A stretch of 64,000 nucleotides of DNA, taken from contig NC_087075.1 of the NCBI RefSeq assembly GCF_026151205.1, positions 1,915,911-1,979,910 on the forward strand, in the 5' to 3' direction. The position numbers and the translations under genes are program-made. Shown here piece after piece: positions 11,939-21,659 of this stretch. Numbering within the stretch: the stretch's first letter is position 1; each line of letters begins with the position of its first letter. This DNA is from Bolinopsis microptera. Taxonomy: Eukaryota; Ctenophora; Tentaculata; Lobata; Bolinopsidae. The notes under the pieces were generated by a model that saw only the letters and a list, made by a program, of their open reading frames with translations, was not told the origin of the DNA and did no database searches.

Positions 11939-12300
11939 CTACTGTCTTCGACTTCTGACGTCGGTTCGCACCAGGGTATAATGGCGTCTTAAATCTGCTA
12001 TCTCAAGATCCTGAAAACATTAACCATACGTAATTATATTGAAACTATATTTTTTATAATTGACCTGGCCCACAGATGCAACAATCAACAATTAACAACT
12101 CGAAAATATATGTCAAGAAATTAAGAGAAATCCGATAAATGTGGATTACACGGTTATCGCACGGTTACCTCTTTGTAATACTGGATCAATGATGCCTCAA
12201 CAATCTCGGATTGAAACGTAAGACCAATGCTGGTATTTTCAAGCTCCGAATGTGCGGTCACCAAGTCTTTTTCCTCCTGGCTTAAATGGATGCCACACTC
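11939..12300 (-). pseudogene. Last two exons of an unknown host gene (left-arm copy)
   Basis: On the minus strand, exon 12300-12169 is preceded by TTTTTTCACAG and followed by GTAACC. It is 132 bp, phase 0 at both ends, and only one frame is open. Exon 12010-11939 follows after GTTTTCAG and ends in TAG. Together they encode 67 residues (start ECGIHLSQEEKDLV, end RTDVRSRRQ). The peptide is charged and helical in style, and I do not recognise the family. Splice signals and phase agreement argue these are true exons. The upstream exons were not found, so this is either the end of a gene whose start lies elsewhere or a captured fragment. An identical pair lies inverted at 30113-30474. Confidence 0.6.
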
Positions 12301-13076
12301 CTGTGAAAAAAGATAATATTAAAGCCATAATATAACCGTTAAAGTCCTCTCTATGATATATATTATGTGCACTATTACTGTAATTTCATTCCTCGAACTA
12401 AGCTGAATCTCAAACACTAACCATGCCACTTATTAACAGCGATTGTTCAATTTATACTTTTATACAACTAATTTACATTTAATGCAACTGTTATTTTCCA
12501 CCTGAAGTTAAAAGATTATAACCAAACCTTTATTAACACGGCAAAGAAGATAATGCAATGTTAATAAACAAAAATCTGCCATATATTCTACGGCTCAAAT
12601 ACTCAAAAATCGGCCAAATTTGCTGTTATTATATTGGACTGATCATATAAGCTGTGTTATTCGTTATTGTTGTGGTCGTTCATCCCTGATCCCACCACGT
12701 GGTATTCTTCCGGTTATAGTCATTCTCCGCTCATGCTAAGTTATAAGTAATTGGTTATCTTTTGCAACTGTTAACAATTGTCAATATGGTTGAATTGATT
12801 CATGGATATAGCAATATATTATATAACAATTGAATATGCCATACAATATATGTACCTCGATATACCACTTTCATGATCTCATCATGCAGTGCAGTGTGCC
12901 GTGTTCATAGGCAAACTTAAGTAAATAGTACATTTATCGTTTCCCCTGTCAAGCACGGTATATCAAGGATTTAATGTATAGAATATCCCAAAGAGTACCT
13001 ATATCGGCCATATCGGCTTGGCATCTAGGAACATATATAAGCTTCGATATTACACGCTATCTTGTTGTCCAACATT

Positions 13077-13207
13077 GTATCACACTACACTACACTACAC
13101 TACACTACACTACACTACACTACACTACACTACACTACACTACACTACACTACACTACACTACACTACACTACACTACACTACACTACACTACACTACAC
13201 TACACTA
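13077..13207. repeat. TACAC pentanucleotide microsatellite (about 25 copies)
   Basis: Pure 5-bp repeat. The mirror copy at 29111-29331 has about 44 units, so the two arms have drifted in copy number since the duplication. Confidence 0.95.
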
Positions 13208-13290
13208 TTTAAGAAATTATAAAATAATTAATAAGGTCATAAACCGATTCGGTTCAGTACAGTTCTATAACGTTGGTATTATAGTATAAT

Positions 13291-13394
13291 ATACAATCAA
13301 ACCTCCATTGACCAGGCCCCAATTTAACAGAATCCCCAATTTGGCACTTTTATTCATTTACTCAAAACCACGGTGAATTGAGGTTTGACTGTAT
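13291..13394. mobile_element. Small Tc1/mariner- or pogo-like MITE (left arm)
   Basis: Ends CAATCAAACCTC and GAGGTTTGACTG are inverted relative to each other and flanked by TA, the target of the Tc1/mariner superfamily. The unit is about 100 bp with no coding capacity. The superfamily call rests on the TA flank and the style of the ends. Mirror copy at 28924-29027. Confidence 0.65.
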
Positions 13395-13430
13395 TATATG
13401 GCATCGTTCGCTAGTATTTAAACATAGAAA

Positions 13431-13576
13431 TATAGCGTCCCAAAAAATTTATAGATTCAGCTAACACTGGATTTATAGATTCAGCTAACACTGGATCTAA
13501 TTTAGGAGTTCATTAGATAAACCATATCACGATATCACGATTAGGTTAGACTGTCTATGCTTTTTGGGACCCTATA
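13431..13576. mobile_element. Second TA-flanked MITE (left arm)
   Basis: Inverted ends TATAGCGTCCCAAAAA and TTTTTGGGACCCTATA enclose about 115 bp. The interior has a 29-bp unit (TTATAGATTCAGCTAACACT) repeated twice. The TA at each outer end suggests Tc1/mariner-type insertion. Mirror copy at 28742-28887. Confidence 0.65.
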
Positions 13577-13771
13577 GTTCATTCATTAAAAAACCACCCA
13601 CCCCAAGCCACGTGGAGGCCGATCTACCGTTTGGGGCTCACGGCTAATCTTGGTGGTGGTGGTGGTGGTTGTGGTGGTAAAAGAGCATACAAAGCCCATT
13701 TTTAACAACTTGAAGATTCTTGACTCGGTTAGTAAACATGCAAGCTTGGGAAATCCAATCAACTCCGACAA

Positions 13772-14074
13772 CTAGGAACCAATCATGACATATCCCCGAC
13801 AACTAGGAACCTCTGGAGATACAGCAACTGGGACAAAGGCGAGAAACACAACCAGCCTTGCGGCTCTAGCAAACTTCTTATCAGAATAATATAAAACTTT
13901 AAACTTCTTCGAAATGTTCCTCTGAACAGCTTGACAGAGATGGAAGTAGCAATTGCTAATCTCCCACCCTGGCAAACTGTTCTGAATCGCATTCATGACC
14001 GCTTTCTCAAAATCAATCATTATTGTACCAGTTTGTGGTGGTGGTGGTGGTTGTGGTGGTAAAAGAGCATACAA
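13772..14074 (-). pseudogene. MULE-type transposase fragment, copy 1
   Basis: The minus-strand peptide contains the core of the Mutator-like transposase domain: TIMIDFEKAVMNAIQ, then NCYFHLCQAVQRNI, then LAFVPVAV. In this family the Asp of the DFEKA motif is one of the catalytic acidic residues, and the CxxH motif lies downstream. Only about 85 residues remain, preceded by a poly-proline stretch encoded by the GGT repeat. There is no start, no remainder of the transposase and no zinc finger. It is a relic carried in the duplicated arm. Confidence 0.7.
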
Positions 14075-14153
14075 AGCCCATTTTTAACAACTTGAAGATT
14101 CTTGACTCGGTTAGTAAACATGCAAGCTTGGGAAATCCAATCAACTCCGACAA

Positions 14154-14456
14154 CTAGGAACCAATCATGACATATCCCCGACAACTAGGAACCTCTGGAG
14201 ATACAGCAACTGGGACAAAGGCGAGAAACACAACCAGCCTTGCGGCTCTAGCAAACTTCTTATCAGAATAATATAAAACTTTAAACTTCTTCGAAATGTT
14301 CCTCTGAACAGCTTGACAGAGATGGAAGTAGCAATTGCTAATCTCCCACCCTGGCAAACTGTTCTGAATCGCATTCATGACCGCTTTCTCAAAATCAATC
14401 ATTATTGTACCAGTTTGTGGTGGTGGTGGTGGTTGTGGTGGTAAAAGAGCATACAA
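14154..14456 (-). pseudogene. MULE-type transposase fragment, copy 2
   Basis: Same sequence as 13772-14074, produced by the 382-bp tandem duplication. The encoded 100 residues are the same in both copies, so the duplication is recent. Confidence 0.7.
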
Positions 14457-14702
14457 AGCCCATTTTTAACAACTTGAAGATTCTTGACTCGGTTAGTAAA
14501 GCGAAGTTCTAAGTTTAAGAAAAAAACTGTACATTTATATTAATATATTTTCTGGCTCTGCCACATCGTCAAAACTTGATACATCTGATATTGCAATTTC
14601 AATTTCAAATGGTTTACAGCTTCACTTATATCATAAATAAATAAATATAAAGTTTACATGAACTTGAAGTGACCTGAAGAGTGAAGGAGCCTCTACAAGA
14701 TT

Positions 14703-16163
14703 CATGATCTCTTAACGGGTGCCCTTCATAATATTCAGTACACCTGCCCTGAGCTAGCTCCATACATCATAAACATATATCGAAAACCTGCAAGACTGGT
14801 AATAGCAAGGACAGATGAGGAGATCTTAAGTGAAGAGGGTGTTACACAAGGGGACAATTATAGTGCAGGGACAATAGTGCAATGGCCAAGTATTCCTGCT
14901 CTCTCATGCCACTAGTCCAAAATGTGTCATCAACGGGTATAGCCATAGGAAAAGATGACGACATCTCCAACATTGCTAAGAGGGAGCCTCAACTAGCATA
15001 TGCTAGGTACATCCATGGACTTTCTAAGCGGTGGAACTATGTCTGTCGCACAACTCCAGACATAAGCAACAGATGGAAAGTAGGAGTCACCTTTATTCCA
15101 GCAGTATTAGACCGAATATTTAATTGCCCTGATATAACACAGAAGATCTTTGCCTTACCCTGCAGAGATGTGGGCCTGAGTATATACGATCTGAGCCAGA
15201 CAGCTGATCTTAAGTATGAATACTCACTCTTTGCCACAGAGAATCTTACTGATGCAATCTTAAATCAAGTATCAGAACATACAGAGAATCATCAGAAGGC
15301 TGTTGAAGTAAAAGCTGAAATTTCGAGAATAACACAGCAGTTCTACAAGCAGAAACGTGAGGAAGTTCTACCAGAGCTTAACCAGATACAGAAGCTTCAG
15401 CTTGATCTTGCAACAGAAAAGGGGGCAAGTTGCTGGTTAACATCACTCCCACTGCAGTCTTATGGATACTCATTCAACAAAAAGGAATTTAATGATGCTT
15501 TGGCCAAAGATATAATCTAAAAATCAAGGATACTTCAAGAAAGTGTGTCTGTGGAGAAACCAATACTATCAATCATCTCATCTGCAAGTATGCAAGAAAG
15601 GTGGTTATGTAAACCTGAGACACAATTCCCTCAGAGATGTCATAGCTGAACTGATGCAGAATGCGGGATGCAGAGATGTATGTGTGGAACCACCGTTGTT
15701 GCCAGTCAAGTTACCACCAGGTGCAAACACAGCAGAAGTAGCACGCTTAGATGTTAGTGCTAGAAGTGTTTTGAGCCCGTAAGAGAGCATTTTTTGATAT
15801 TAGGGTCTTCCATGCCCCTGCACCCTCTAATCAAGCTTTGAACACTATAGCCAACATGTACAAGAGCCATGAGAAATGAAAGAAGACTGCGTTTAACGCC
15901 CAAGTGTTGGAGATCAAGAGAGGTACGTTTGCACCAGTGGTTTTATCTACAACTTGTGGTATGGGGACGGAAGCCCAAGTTCTTACAAAAAGACTTGCAG
16001 AAAAAATGTCTACAAAATCTGGAATGAGATATTCAGATACCATCACTTTCTAAGGAAGAGGATCTGCTTTGATCTCTTATGAACCACAATCATTGCTCTA
16101 CGTGGACATCATGGAAAACGAAGAAGTGCTCCAGATGAAATAGAAGCACTGGATATCGATTGA
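14703..16163 (+). pseudogene. Decayed PHD/RT/nuclease-family retroelement (left-arm copy)
   Basis: Parts of this region match, in order, the intact protein encoded at 57574-60915. LHNIQ is followed by EEGVTQGD (reverse transcriptase motif B). A frameshift near 14880 leads into [14 protein letters not shown], and then comes a jump past the region that should hold the YADD box. Next are KREPQLAYARYIHGLSKRW, FALPCRDVGLSIYDL, WLTSLPLQSYGYSFNKKEF, CxC...H...C, KKGGYVNLRHN and ARLDVSAR. The restriction-like nuclease region continues with stops and frame changes to DEIEALDID at 16163. Motif A and the catalytic YADD are missing, so it cannot synthesise cDNA. The long clean segment 14882-15520 shows the decay is moderate. 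Confidence 0.85.
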
Positions 16164-17333
16164 TGAGTAGCTCTTTACCAAAATTATGAGTGAATATCCC
16201 TCAAAAAGGAGCCAATCACTCATGGTGTATTCAAATCAAGAGTAAAAAAAGTTATTCTCTCATCCCAGGGTAAAGGTGACAAGAATATCTGGGCCCCTTT
16301 GGCAAACTTCCTGAACTCAGGCAGCTTGAACGACTAAATTTGAAAAGCAAAACTTCATGTCTGAATGAATTATTAGAACCATATAAAAGTAAAGTGAAGT
16401 AAAGTACAAATTATGACATAACATCATCACACATGTCTACAAAGTATCAAATCACTATATGGAAAAATATAAATATCTTACCACCAAAATTAATAAATTA
16501 TTAACTACAACTTTATTAAAAAATTTCAAATAAGTTCAAAAAGCATCCCCAAAAGATAACCCTATTCATACTTCCCAGTGGAATAAAGATTTATAAATCG
16601 CTTTTTTGCCACAAAAGGGTGGAAATAAAGATAATCGTTATGCTTCTCTTTATTACTAACATAGCTAGGTCCTTCAATTCTCCCTAATACTTCATTTGAA
16701 ACATTCCAAAAATGTGAATCATTAGAAATATCCTTAGCAATCATATCTTTTTAAACCCTTCTAATTTAATCTTAAAACTTAAAACAGTCACCGAGTTCTT
16801 AACATCTGGAGGAAGTTTGTTCCAGTAAGGAATAACTCGCTCTGGAAGAAATGAACTTTGGAGATTCCTAATCTTTGCCATACTCTTACAACATCTGTTG
16901 GATGATACAAGATTAAGACCAGATCTGCTCACTTTGAACAAATCTGAGCCGTACTCGGTTAAACCATTAATAACCTTAAAAGCTTCAATAAGGTCCCGAC
17001 GTATTCACCGCTCTGCCAGGGTTGTCAAATTGAGAATTTCCAGTATACGGTTGTAAGGAAGAGTACCCACCTCATTAATAAGACGGGTAAACCGCCTCTG
17101 GACGCTCTCCAGCTCCAAAACAATCCCCAAACTTCCATGAGCCGCAACTGGATTCCACAATTGGTCACAATACTCTAAATGAGGTCTTATTAAAGCTTTA
17201 TAGATGGTTATCATAACTCCTTTTTCCCTTATTACTAAATTTCTTATAATCCAACATATCATACGATTTGCTTTAGAAATGCATGCTTTTATCTGCTCAT
17301 TCCAAAGCAAGGAGTTATGGGTAATAACCCCCA

Positions 17334-17906
17334 AGGGTTTTACACCCTGGAGCCAAATCCAACGCTAATCACAACACCCCAGCAAAGATGTACAGCAAGC
17401 ATGAGAGAGAGAAAGAAAGGAAATATGGAGACCGCTGTGTACAGATTGAAAAAGGAACCTGCAATGGCCTTGTATTCTCGACCACCGGAGGTATGGGCCC
17501 ACAGGCTACCATGTTCCTTAAACGAGTAGCAACACTTCTGGCAGCCAAGACCAGCCAGGACAAAAGCCTCATTATGGCAAATCTCAGACGTCGTTTGCAG
17601 TTTGAGCTACTTAAGACAGTATTGATTGCAGTGAGAGGACACAGAGGACGGTATTATGAGAAAGCAATACCTGTTGACGAACTGGACCTAAATCTTGCAC
17701 ACACCACCAACGATGAAGACAGGGGTGATGATGTTGATGATGAAGATGATGAAGTTGATGATGAGGCTGAGAATGTAGAGGAAGAGGTTTCAGAAGAGTG
17801 AGCTGAAAAGAAGACAAGTTTCTATTCTAATTTATTGATTATTATATTTATTGCAATAAACATATAATATTCATTACTCCAGGAGTGATGACAGGATATA
17901 GAAAAA
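17334..17906 (+). mobile_element. 5'-truncated insertion of a PHD/RT/nuclease-family retroelement
   Basis: The insertion is bounded by an 11-bp direct repeat AATAACCCCCA (17323-17333 and 17907-17917) that interrupts the CR1-like frame at EKD(W/L)G. It begins inside the coding region, and its open frame to 17801 carries AKSNANHNTPAKMYSKHE, QIEKGTCNGLVFSTTGGMGP and VLIAVRGHRGR. These match residues about 988-1088 of the protein at 57574-60915. The frame ends with an acidic tail of about 40 residues. The 3' untranslated part is about 100 bp and ends in GAAAAA. Truncation at the 5' end, an A-rich 3' end and a target duplication are hallmarks of target-primed reverse transcription. Confidence 0.85.
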
Positions 17907-17950
17907 AATAACCCCCAGTCTTTTTCCTGAGCAGATGCTTCAAGTTTTAC

Positions 17951-18140
17951 ACCATTAACAAAATTTAAGTTAGGATTATTATTAAGATTAACATGAACTA
18001 CTTTACATTTGGCAGGATTGAACTTTAAAAGCCAAATACTCTCCCAAACTTCCAATTCTGCAATATCATCAGCAACACTCTTATGTTTAGCCGCATTACC
18101 AATCAGCTTAAGATCATCAGCAAATAATTTTATTTTATTC
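17951..18140. repeat. Middle inverted repeat, left copy (pairs with 19082-19269)
   Basis: This LINE segment with FADDLKLI is inverted at 19082-19269. It links the palindrome centre to the large arms. The right copy joins the large arm directly at 19267-19270 with a shared TGT. The left side has an additional 1.5 kb (16425-17950). Confidence 0.9.
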
Positions 18141-18147
18141 TTAACTC

Positions 18148-18478
18148 AATGAAACAAGAAATTCAATGAAACAAGAAATTTAATTTTAGCACATTTTTAC
18201 AGAATAAAAAGATGTAAAACAATTCATAAAATATAATGCCCATTTGGTGTATGACTTTTTGTCCTTGACTGCTAGTTTGGTTTTGGAAGGTATATATCAG
18301 GTAAATCATTTATATACAGCAAAAATAAGAGAAGATGATTGGACTGAGTTTCCCCGGGTAAAATCGCAAGTCATACACCAAATGGGCATTATATTTTATG
18401 AATTGTTTTACATCTTTTTATTCTGTAAAATGTGCTAAAATTAAATTTCTTGTTTCATTGAAATTTCTTGTTTCATTG
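18148..18478. repeat. Central palindrome (arms about 107 bp, loop about 114 bp)
   Basis: Arms 18148-18254 and 18369-18478 are reverse complements and contain AATGAAACAAGAAATT duplicated in each. The loop is 18255-18368. This is the apparent symmetry centre of the 20-kb inverted duplication. Confidence 0.9.
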
Positions 18479-19081
18479 CAAAAAACTGATTTTTGGGCCA
18501 AAAAACCATGTTTTTTGAACTTTTGAGCAAGTTAATTTCGTTGAAGTATCACCAAAATTTGCATAACGATAGCTCGAACATAACCGCACAAAATGATACT
18601 AAAATAAAAGAAATCGTTTCATTTTTCCTTGGGTAAAAATCAAAAAAAGTGGTCAAATTTTAGGCTTTTTGCGCGCATTTTATTTTTCGTACTTAGCTGC
18701 TGTATTTTGAAATTTTTAAACCATGTATCTTGTAATTACATTTAGTTTAAATATATTAGATACAATTATGAGCAAAAAATTAATTTTAAGTGGAACCAAA
18801 ATTTAAGGTGCGCCGCGCAAAGTTTAGAAAATTCACATTGAAAATCGAGCGCTTACACAAATACTGTCATATTTTCAAAAGAATACATAATAGTTTTTTG
18901 CGTTATTGTTGCATTTCGTAACCCCTTTGCACTCTCTTTGGTTACTTTTCTGACGTTTAATTTTATTACTTGTTGTTTTTATGTATTCTCATTGATGTGG
19001 AGTACCCATTCATACTTTTTCACATCGTTTTATCATATACTTTTTCCTTTAAGGTCTGCTCCTTTTGTGACATTTTATTAC
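18479..19081. repeat. Right-specific spacer, partly dispersed repeat B
   Basis: It has no counterpart on the left side of the palindrome. Pieces (TTTTTGGGCCAAAAAA, AAAATTTGCATAA followed by GATAG, GTGGTCAAA) resemble 61780-62470, so much of it is an interspersed repeat. No gene was recognised. Confidence 0.6.
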
Positions 19082-19269
19082 AAAATAAAATTATTTGCTG
19101 ATGATCTTAAGCTGATTGGTAATGCGGCTAAACATAAGAGTGTTGCTGATGATATTGCAGAATTGGAAGTTTGGGAGAGTATTTGGCTTTTAAAGTTCAA
19201 TCCTGCCAAATGTAAAGTAGTTCATGTTAATCTTAATAATAATCCTAACTTAAATTTTGTTAATGGTGT
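19082..19269. repeat. Middle inverted repeat, right copy
   Basis: Reverse complement of 17951-18140. On the plus strand it encodes the CR1-like piece FADDLKLIGNAAKHKS to NFVNGV. It ends exactly where the large right arm begins. Confidence 0.9.
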
Positions 19270-19838
19270 TATGTCATAATTTGTACTTTACTTCACTTTA
19301 CTTTTATATGGTTCTAATAATTCATTCAGACATGAAGTTTTGCTTTTCAAATTTAGTCGTTCAAGCTGCCTGAGTTCAGGAAGTTTGCCAAAGGGGCCCA
19401 GATATTCTTGTCACCTTTACCCTGGGATGAGAGAATAACTTTTTTTACTCTTGATTTGAATACACCATGAGTGATTGGCTCCTTTTTGAGGGATATTCAC
19501 TCATAATTTTGGTAAAGAGCTACTAATCAATCGATATCCAGTGCTTCTATTTCATCTGGAGCACTTCTTCGTTTTCCATGATGTCCACGTAGAGCAATGA
19601 TTGTGGTTCATAAGAGATCAAAGCAGATCCTCTTCCTTAGAAAGTGATGGTATCTGAATATCTCATTCCAGAATTTTGTAGACATTTTTTCTGCAAGTCT
19701 TTTTGTAAGAACTTGGGCTTCCGTCCCCATACCACAAGTTGTAGATAAAACCACTGGTGCAAACGTACCTCTCTTGATCTCCAACACTTGGGCGTTAAAC
19801 GCAGTCTTCTTTCATTTCTCATGGCTCTTGTACATGTT
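19267..19838. repeat. Right arm of the giant inverted duplication, inner part
   Basis: Reverse complement of 15853-16424, carrying the C-terminal end of the decayed retroelement on the minus strand. It ends in TGTACATGTT (19829-19838), which is repeated at 26838-26847 after the inserted LINE. Confidence 0.92.
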
Positions 19839-20357
19839 CTGTAAATGCGCAGGGCACCTTCAAGCTTAAATTATTCACCATACTGAGGCAGTCAACCAAC
19901 GCGCGGCTTTATTTTTATGATATGATATGTTTTGATTGTTATTAATAAATACCAAAATTTAAATTTGTTTTACTAAAAAATTTGTTTTACTGTTTTAATA
20001 CTTTCAACACTACTATATAACAAATAATTTGAGGTATGTGACATGTACAAGTAGTGGAGAAGTAGTGGAATCGTAGACAAGCTATAACGTAGACTCTGAC
20101 CAGACAAGGCCTCCAGACCAGTCACTGAAGACCTTTCTTCACTTCTCATCTATATCTTTAAAGGGAGTCCGACCCACAAGTCGGAACCTCTCCGGTGGGT
20201 TATATCTTTCTCAATTTTGTTTCGACATCTCTGGATTGACGTACACCTTGGAAAACGTTTTGAATGGCTACTTCTAATTCTAAATCCCTGATTCTATCTG
20301 AATTAACTTCTCCTCAGCTTGATAGGGTTTTGTACAAATTCCAGCTGATTGCTCCGG

Positions 20358-21659
20358 ATGGGTATGACGAGGATGGAAAACGTGAACAGCAGCAAAGTCT
20401 TCATACGAGGAATTGGGGACCAGGCTAATGAGAACATTTTGGCTATATTCAGTAACAAAGGTACATTTGTCGATTTTGAGTCAGTTGATGGAAAGGTAAA
20501 AGGAATTTTTGCTAAATCAGAATCTGGTAAGGTGATGTATCCATGTTCTGTTTGCTGTAAAGAGGTTACAGATAGGTCAGATACATCAGGTCTTGGTATT
20601 GAATGTAGTGGATGTGGGTGGTATTTTCACACTAGCTGCACATACAAGCCTGTTAGTCTTGACCTTTTTAAAGCTCTTAAGGACTCTCCAAGCTACATCA
20701 AGGTGCTGTGCCCCCCATGCAACTCCGTGTATGGTAGTGCTCTCTCCAAGCTGAAGCGTGTGGAGCATAAATTGGATGCTATGGCTGTGAAGGTTAACAG
20801 TGTAGAAACTAAGGTAAAACAGGCGGCCACTAAAGTACCCTACAGTGCTGCTGTTTCAAATGGTATCTCCAAAAACAGTCCTATCCCACAAAAGGTCATG
20901 GAGGGTTTGAAATCTATATCAAAAGCTAAACAGGAGTCTGATGATGTTGAGCGACTCAAACGTACCAGAGTTGTTATCCGACCAGAAGATACTAACATAA
21001 GGACTAGTCGTGATATACGTAAGGCTTTCAATCAGCATTACAAAGGCATGGTGATCAAACATTGTAGGCTAACGGCATCAGGATCCATCACATTTGAGTT
21101 TGAAGATGAAAACACAGCAAACAATGTGCAGTCTAACTGGGAAACAAGTCATTTTGGTGGTAATAAAGGTATGAAAATACCAGGAGACTATAACACTGTG
21201 GCCATGGTTAAGCATGTGTATGATGATCACAACGAGGATGACATGAAAAATGAGATTATGCAAAACTACTCTGGTATTGTCACAAAATGCGAATTTCAAC
21301 GGAAAAGGTCTGATAAATCATTCAATGGAATGATCAAACTTGAATTTTCGTCTCGAGAAGAAATGATGAAGGTAGTCAAAGATAAGATACAGTTTTGTCA
21401 TCAGCGCTATATTGTTGAAGAGTACAAAAGAAGGTCCAGGGTTATCAAGTGCAACAAGTGCCAAGGTTGGGGACATATTCACCGGTATTGCACCAAGCCA
21501 GCTAAGTGTGGAAAATGTGCAGAAAATCATGAAAGCAATAGCTGTTCAATAACCAGTGGGTTCAAGTGTGCACATTGCAACAAAGATCACCAAGCAGGAT
21601 CATTTGATTGTGCAGTGTACAAAGAGAAATTGGTTAAATTCTCTCATGATGCATTATGA
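20358..21659 (+). CDS. LINE ORF1: Gag-like nucleic-acid-binding protein
   Basis: The 433-residue frame is counted from the first ATG in this frame. It carries a PHD-like Cys/His cluster at about residues 63-117 (CSVCCKEV...CSGCGWYFHTSC...CPPC). A coiled-coil-like stretch follows. At the C-terminus come zinc knuckles (CNKCQGWGHIHRYC, CGKCAENHESNSC, CAHCNKDH), as in Gag proteins that coat retrotransposon RNA. A better start may be the ATG at 20264 in the neighbouring frame (MATSNSKSLILSEL), which runs to about 20375. Joining the two frames would need a one-base change, so this copy may be frameshifted near its N-terminus. The stop overlaps the ORF2 start (ATGA at 21656-21659), which suggests coupled re-initiation of translation. 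Confidence 0.85.
   Translation: MGMTRMENVNSSKVFIRGIGDQANENILAIFSNKGTFVDFESVDGKVKGIFAKSESGKVMYPCSVCCKEVTDRSDTSGLGIECSGCGWYFHTSCTYKPVSLDLFKALKDSPSYIKVLCPPCNSVYGSALSKLKRVEHKLDAMAVKVNSVETKVKQAATKVPYSAAVSNGISKNSPIPQKVMEGLKSISKAKQESDDVERLKRTRVVIRPEDTNIRTSRDIRKAFNQHYKGMVIKHCRLTASGSITFEFEDENTANNVQSNWETSHFGGNKGMKIPGDYNTVAMVKHVYDDHNEDDMKNEIMQNYSGIVTKCEFQRKRSDKSFNGMIKLEFSSREEMMKVVKDKIQFCHQRYIVEEYKRRSRVIKCNKCQGWGHIHRYCTKPAKCGKCAENHESNSCSITSGFKCAHCNKDHQAGSFDCAVYKEKLVKFSHDAL

Larger units (their letters stand above)
13651..14500. repeat. 382-bp tandem duplication present only in the left arm
   Basis: Units 13651-14032 and 14033-14414 are near-identical, followed by a partial third to about 14500. Each unit starts at a GGT-rich stretch. 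The right arm has a single unit. The GGT microsatellite at the junctions is a likely site for unequal exchange or replication slippage. Confidence 0.9.
11279..16424. repeat. Left arm of the giant inverted duplication
   Basis: This arm is the reverse complement of 19267-19838 plus 26838-31134. The outer match starts at AAATAGTATTT (11279 pairs with 31134) and the inner end is at 16424 (pairs with 19267). Identity is nearly complete by eye. Differences seen are a shorter TACAC array, an extra 382-bp unit at 13651-14414, and a few substitutions (for example near 15327 against 27373, and 16167 against 19524). Hairpins, host exons, MITEs, transposase fragments and a reverse transcriptase relic inside it are listed separately. 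Confidence 0.93.
16425..18147 (-). pseudogene. CR1-like LINE remnant, split by a later insertion
   Basis: The minus strand reads KLFADDLKLIGNA (reverse transcriptase motif C), then WLLKFNPAKCKVVHV and EKDWG at 18140-17907. After the 573-bp insertion it continues GVITHNSLLWNEQIKACISK, LIRPHLEYCDQLWNP, LESVQRRFTRLI and DLFKVSRSGLN, down to about 16562. This order is typical of the polymerase end and C-terminus of CR1/Jockey-group LINEs. A TGA interrupts after TLAER near 17005, and the 5' half is missing. Between 16425 and 16561 lies AT-rich 3' flank. Confidence 0.8.

Noticed and set aside
13077-13207. Telomeric repeat
   Set aside because: TACAC/TAGTG is not a known telomere unit (TTAGGG or TTAGG types), and the array is internal on both arms.
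12974-13289. Frames reading LHYTT repeats across the TACAC array
   Set aside because: Generated entirely by the microsatellite; present in all three frames.
15831-19822. Minus-strand 61-71-codon frames over the inverted retroelement ends as separate genes
   Set aside because: They are reverse-strand readings of the decayed nuclease region in each palindrome arm.
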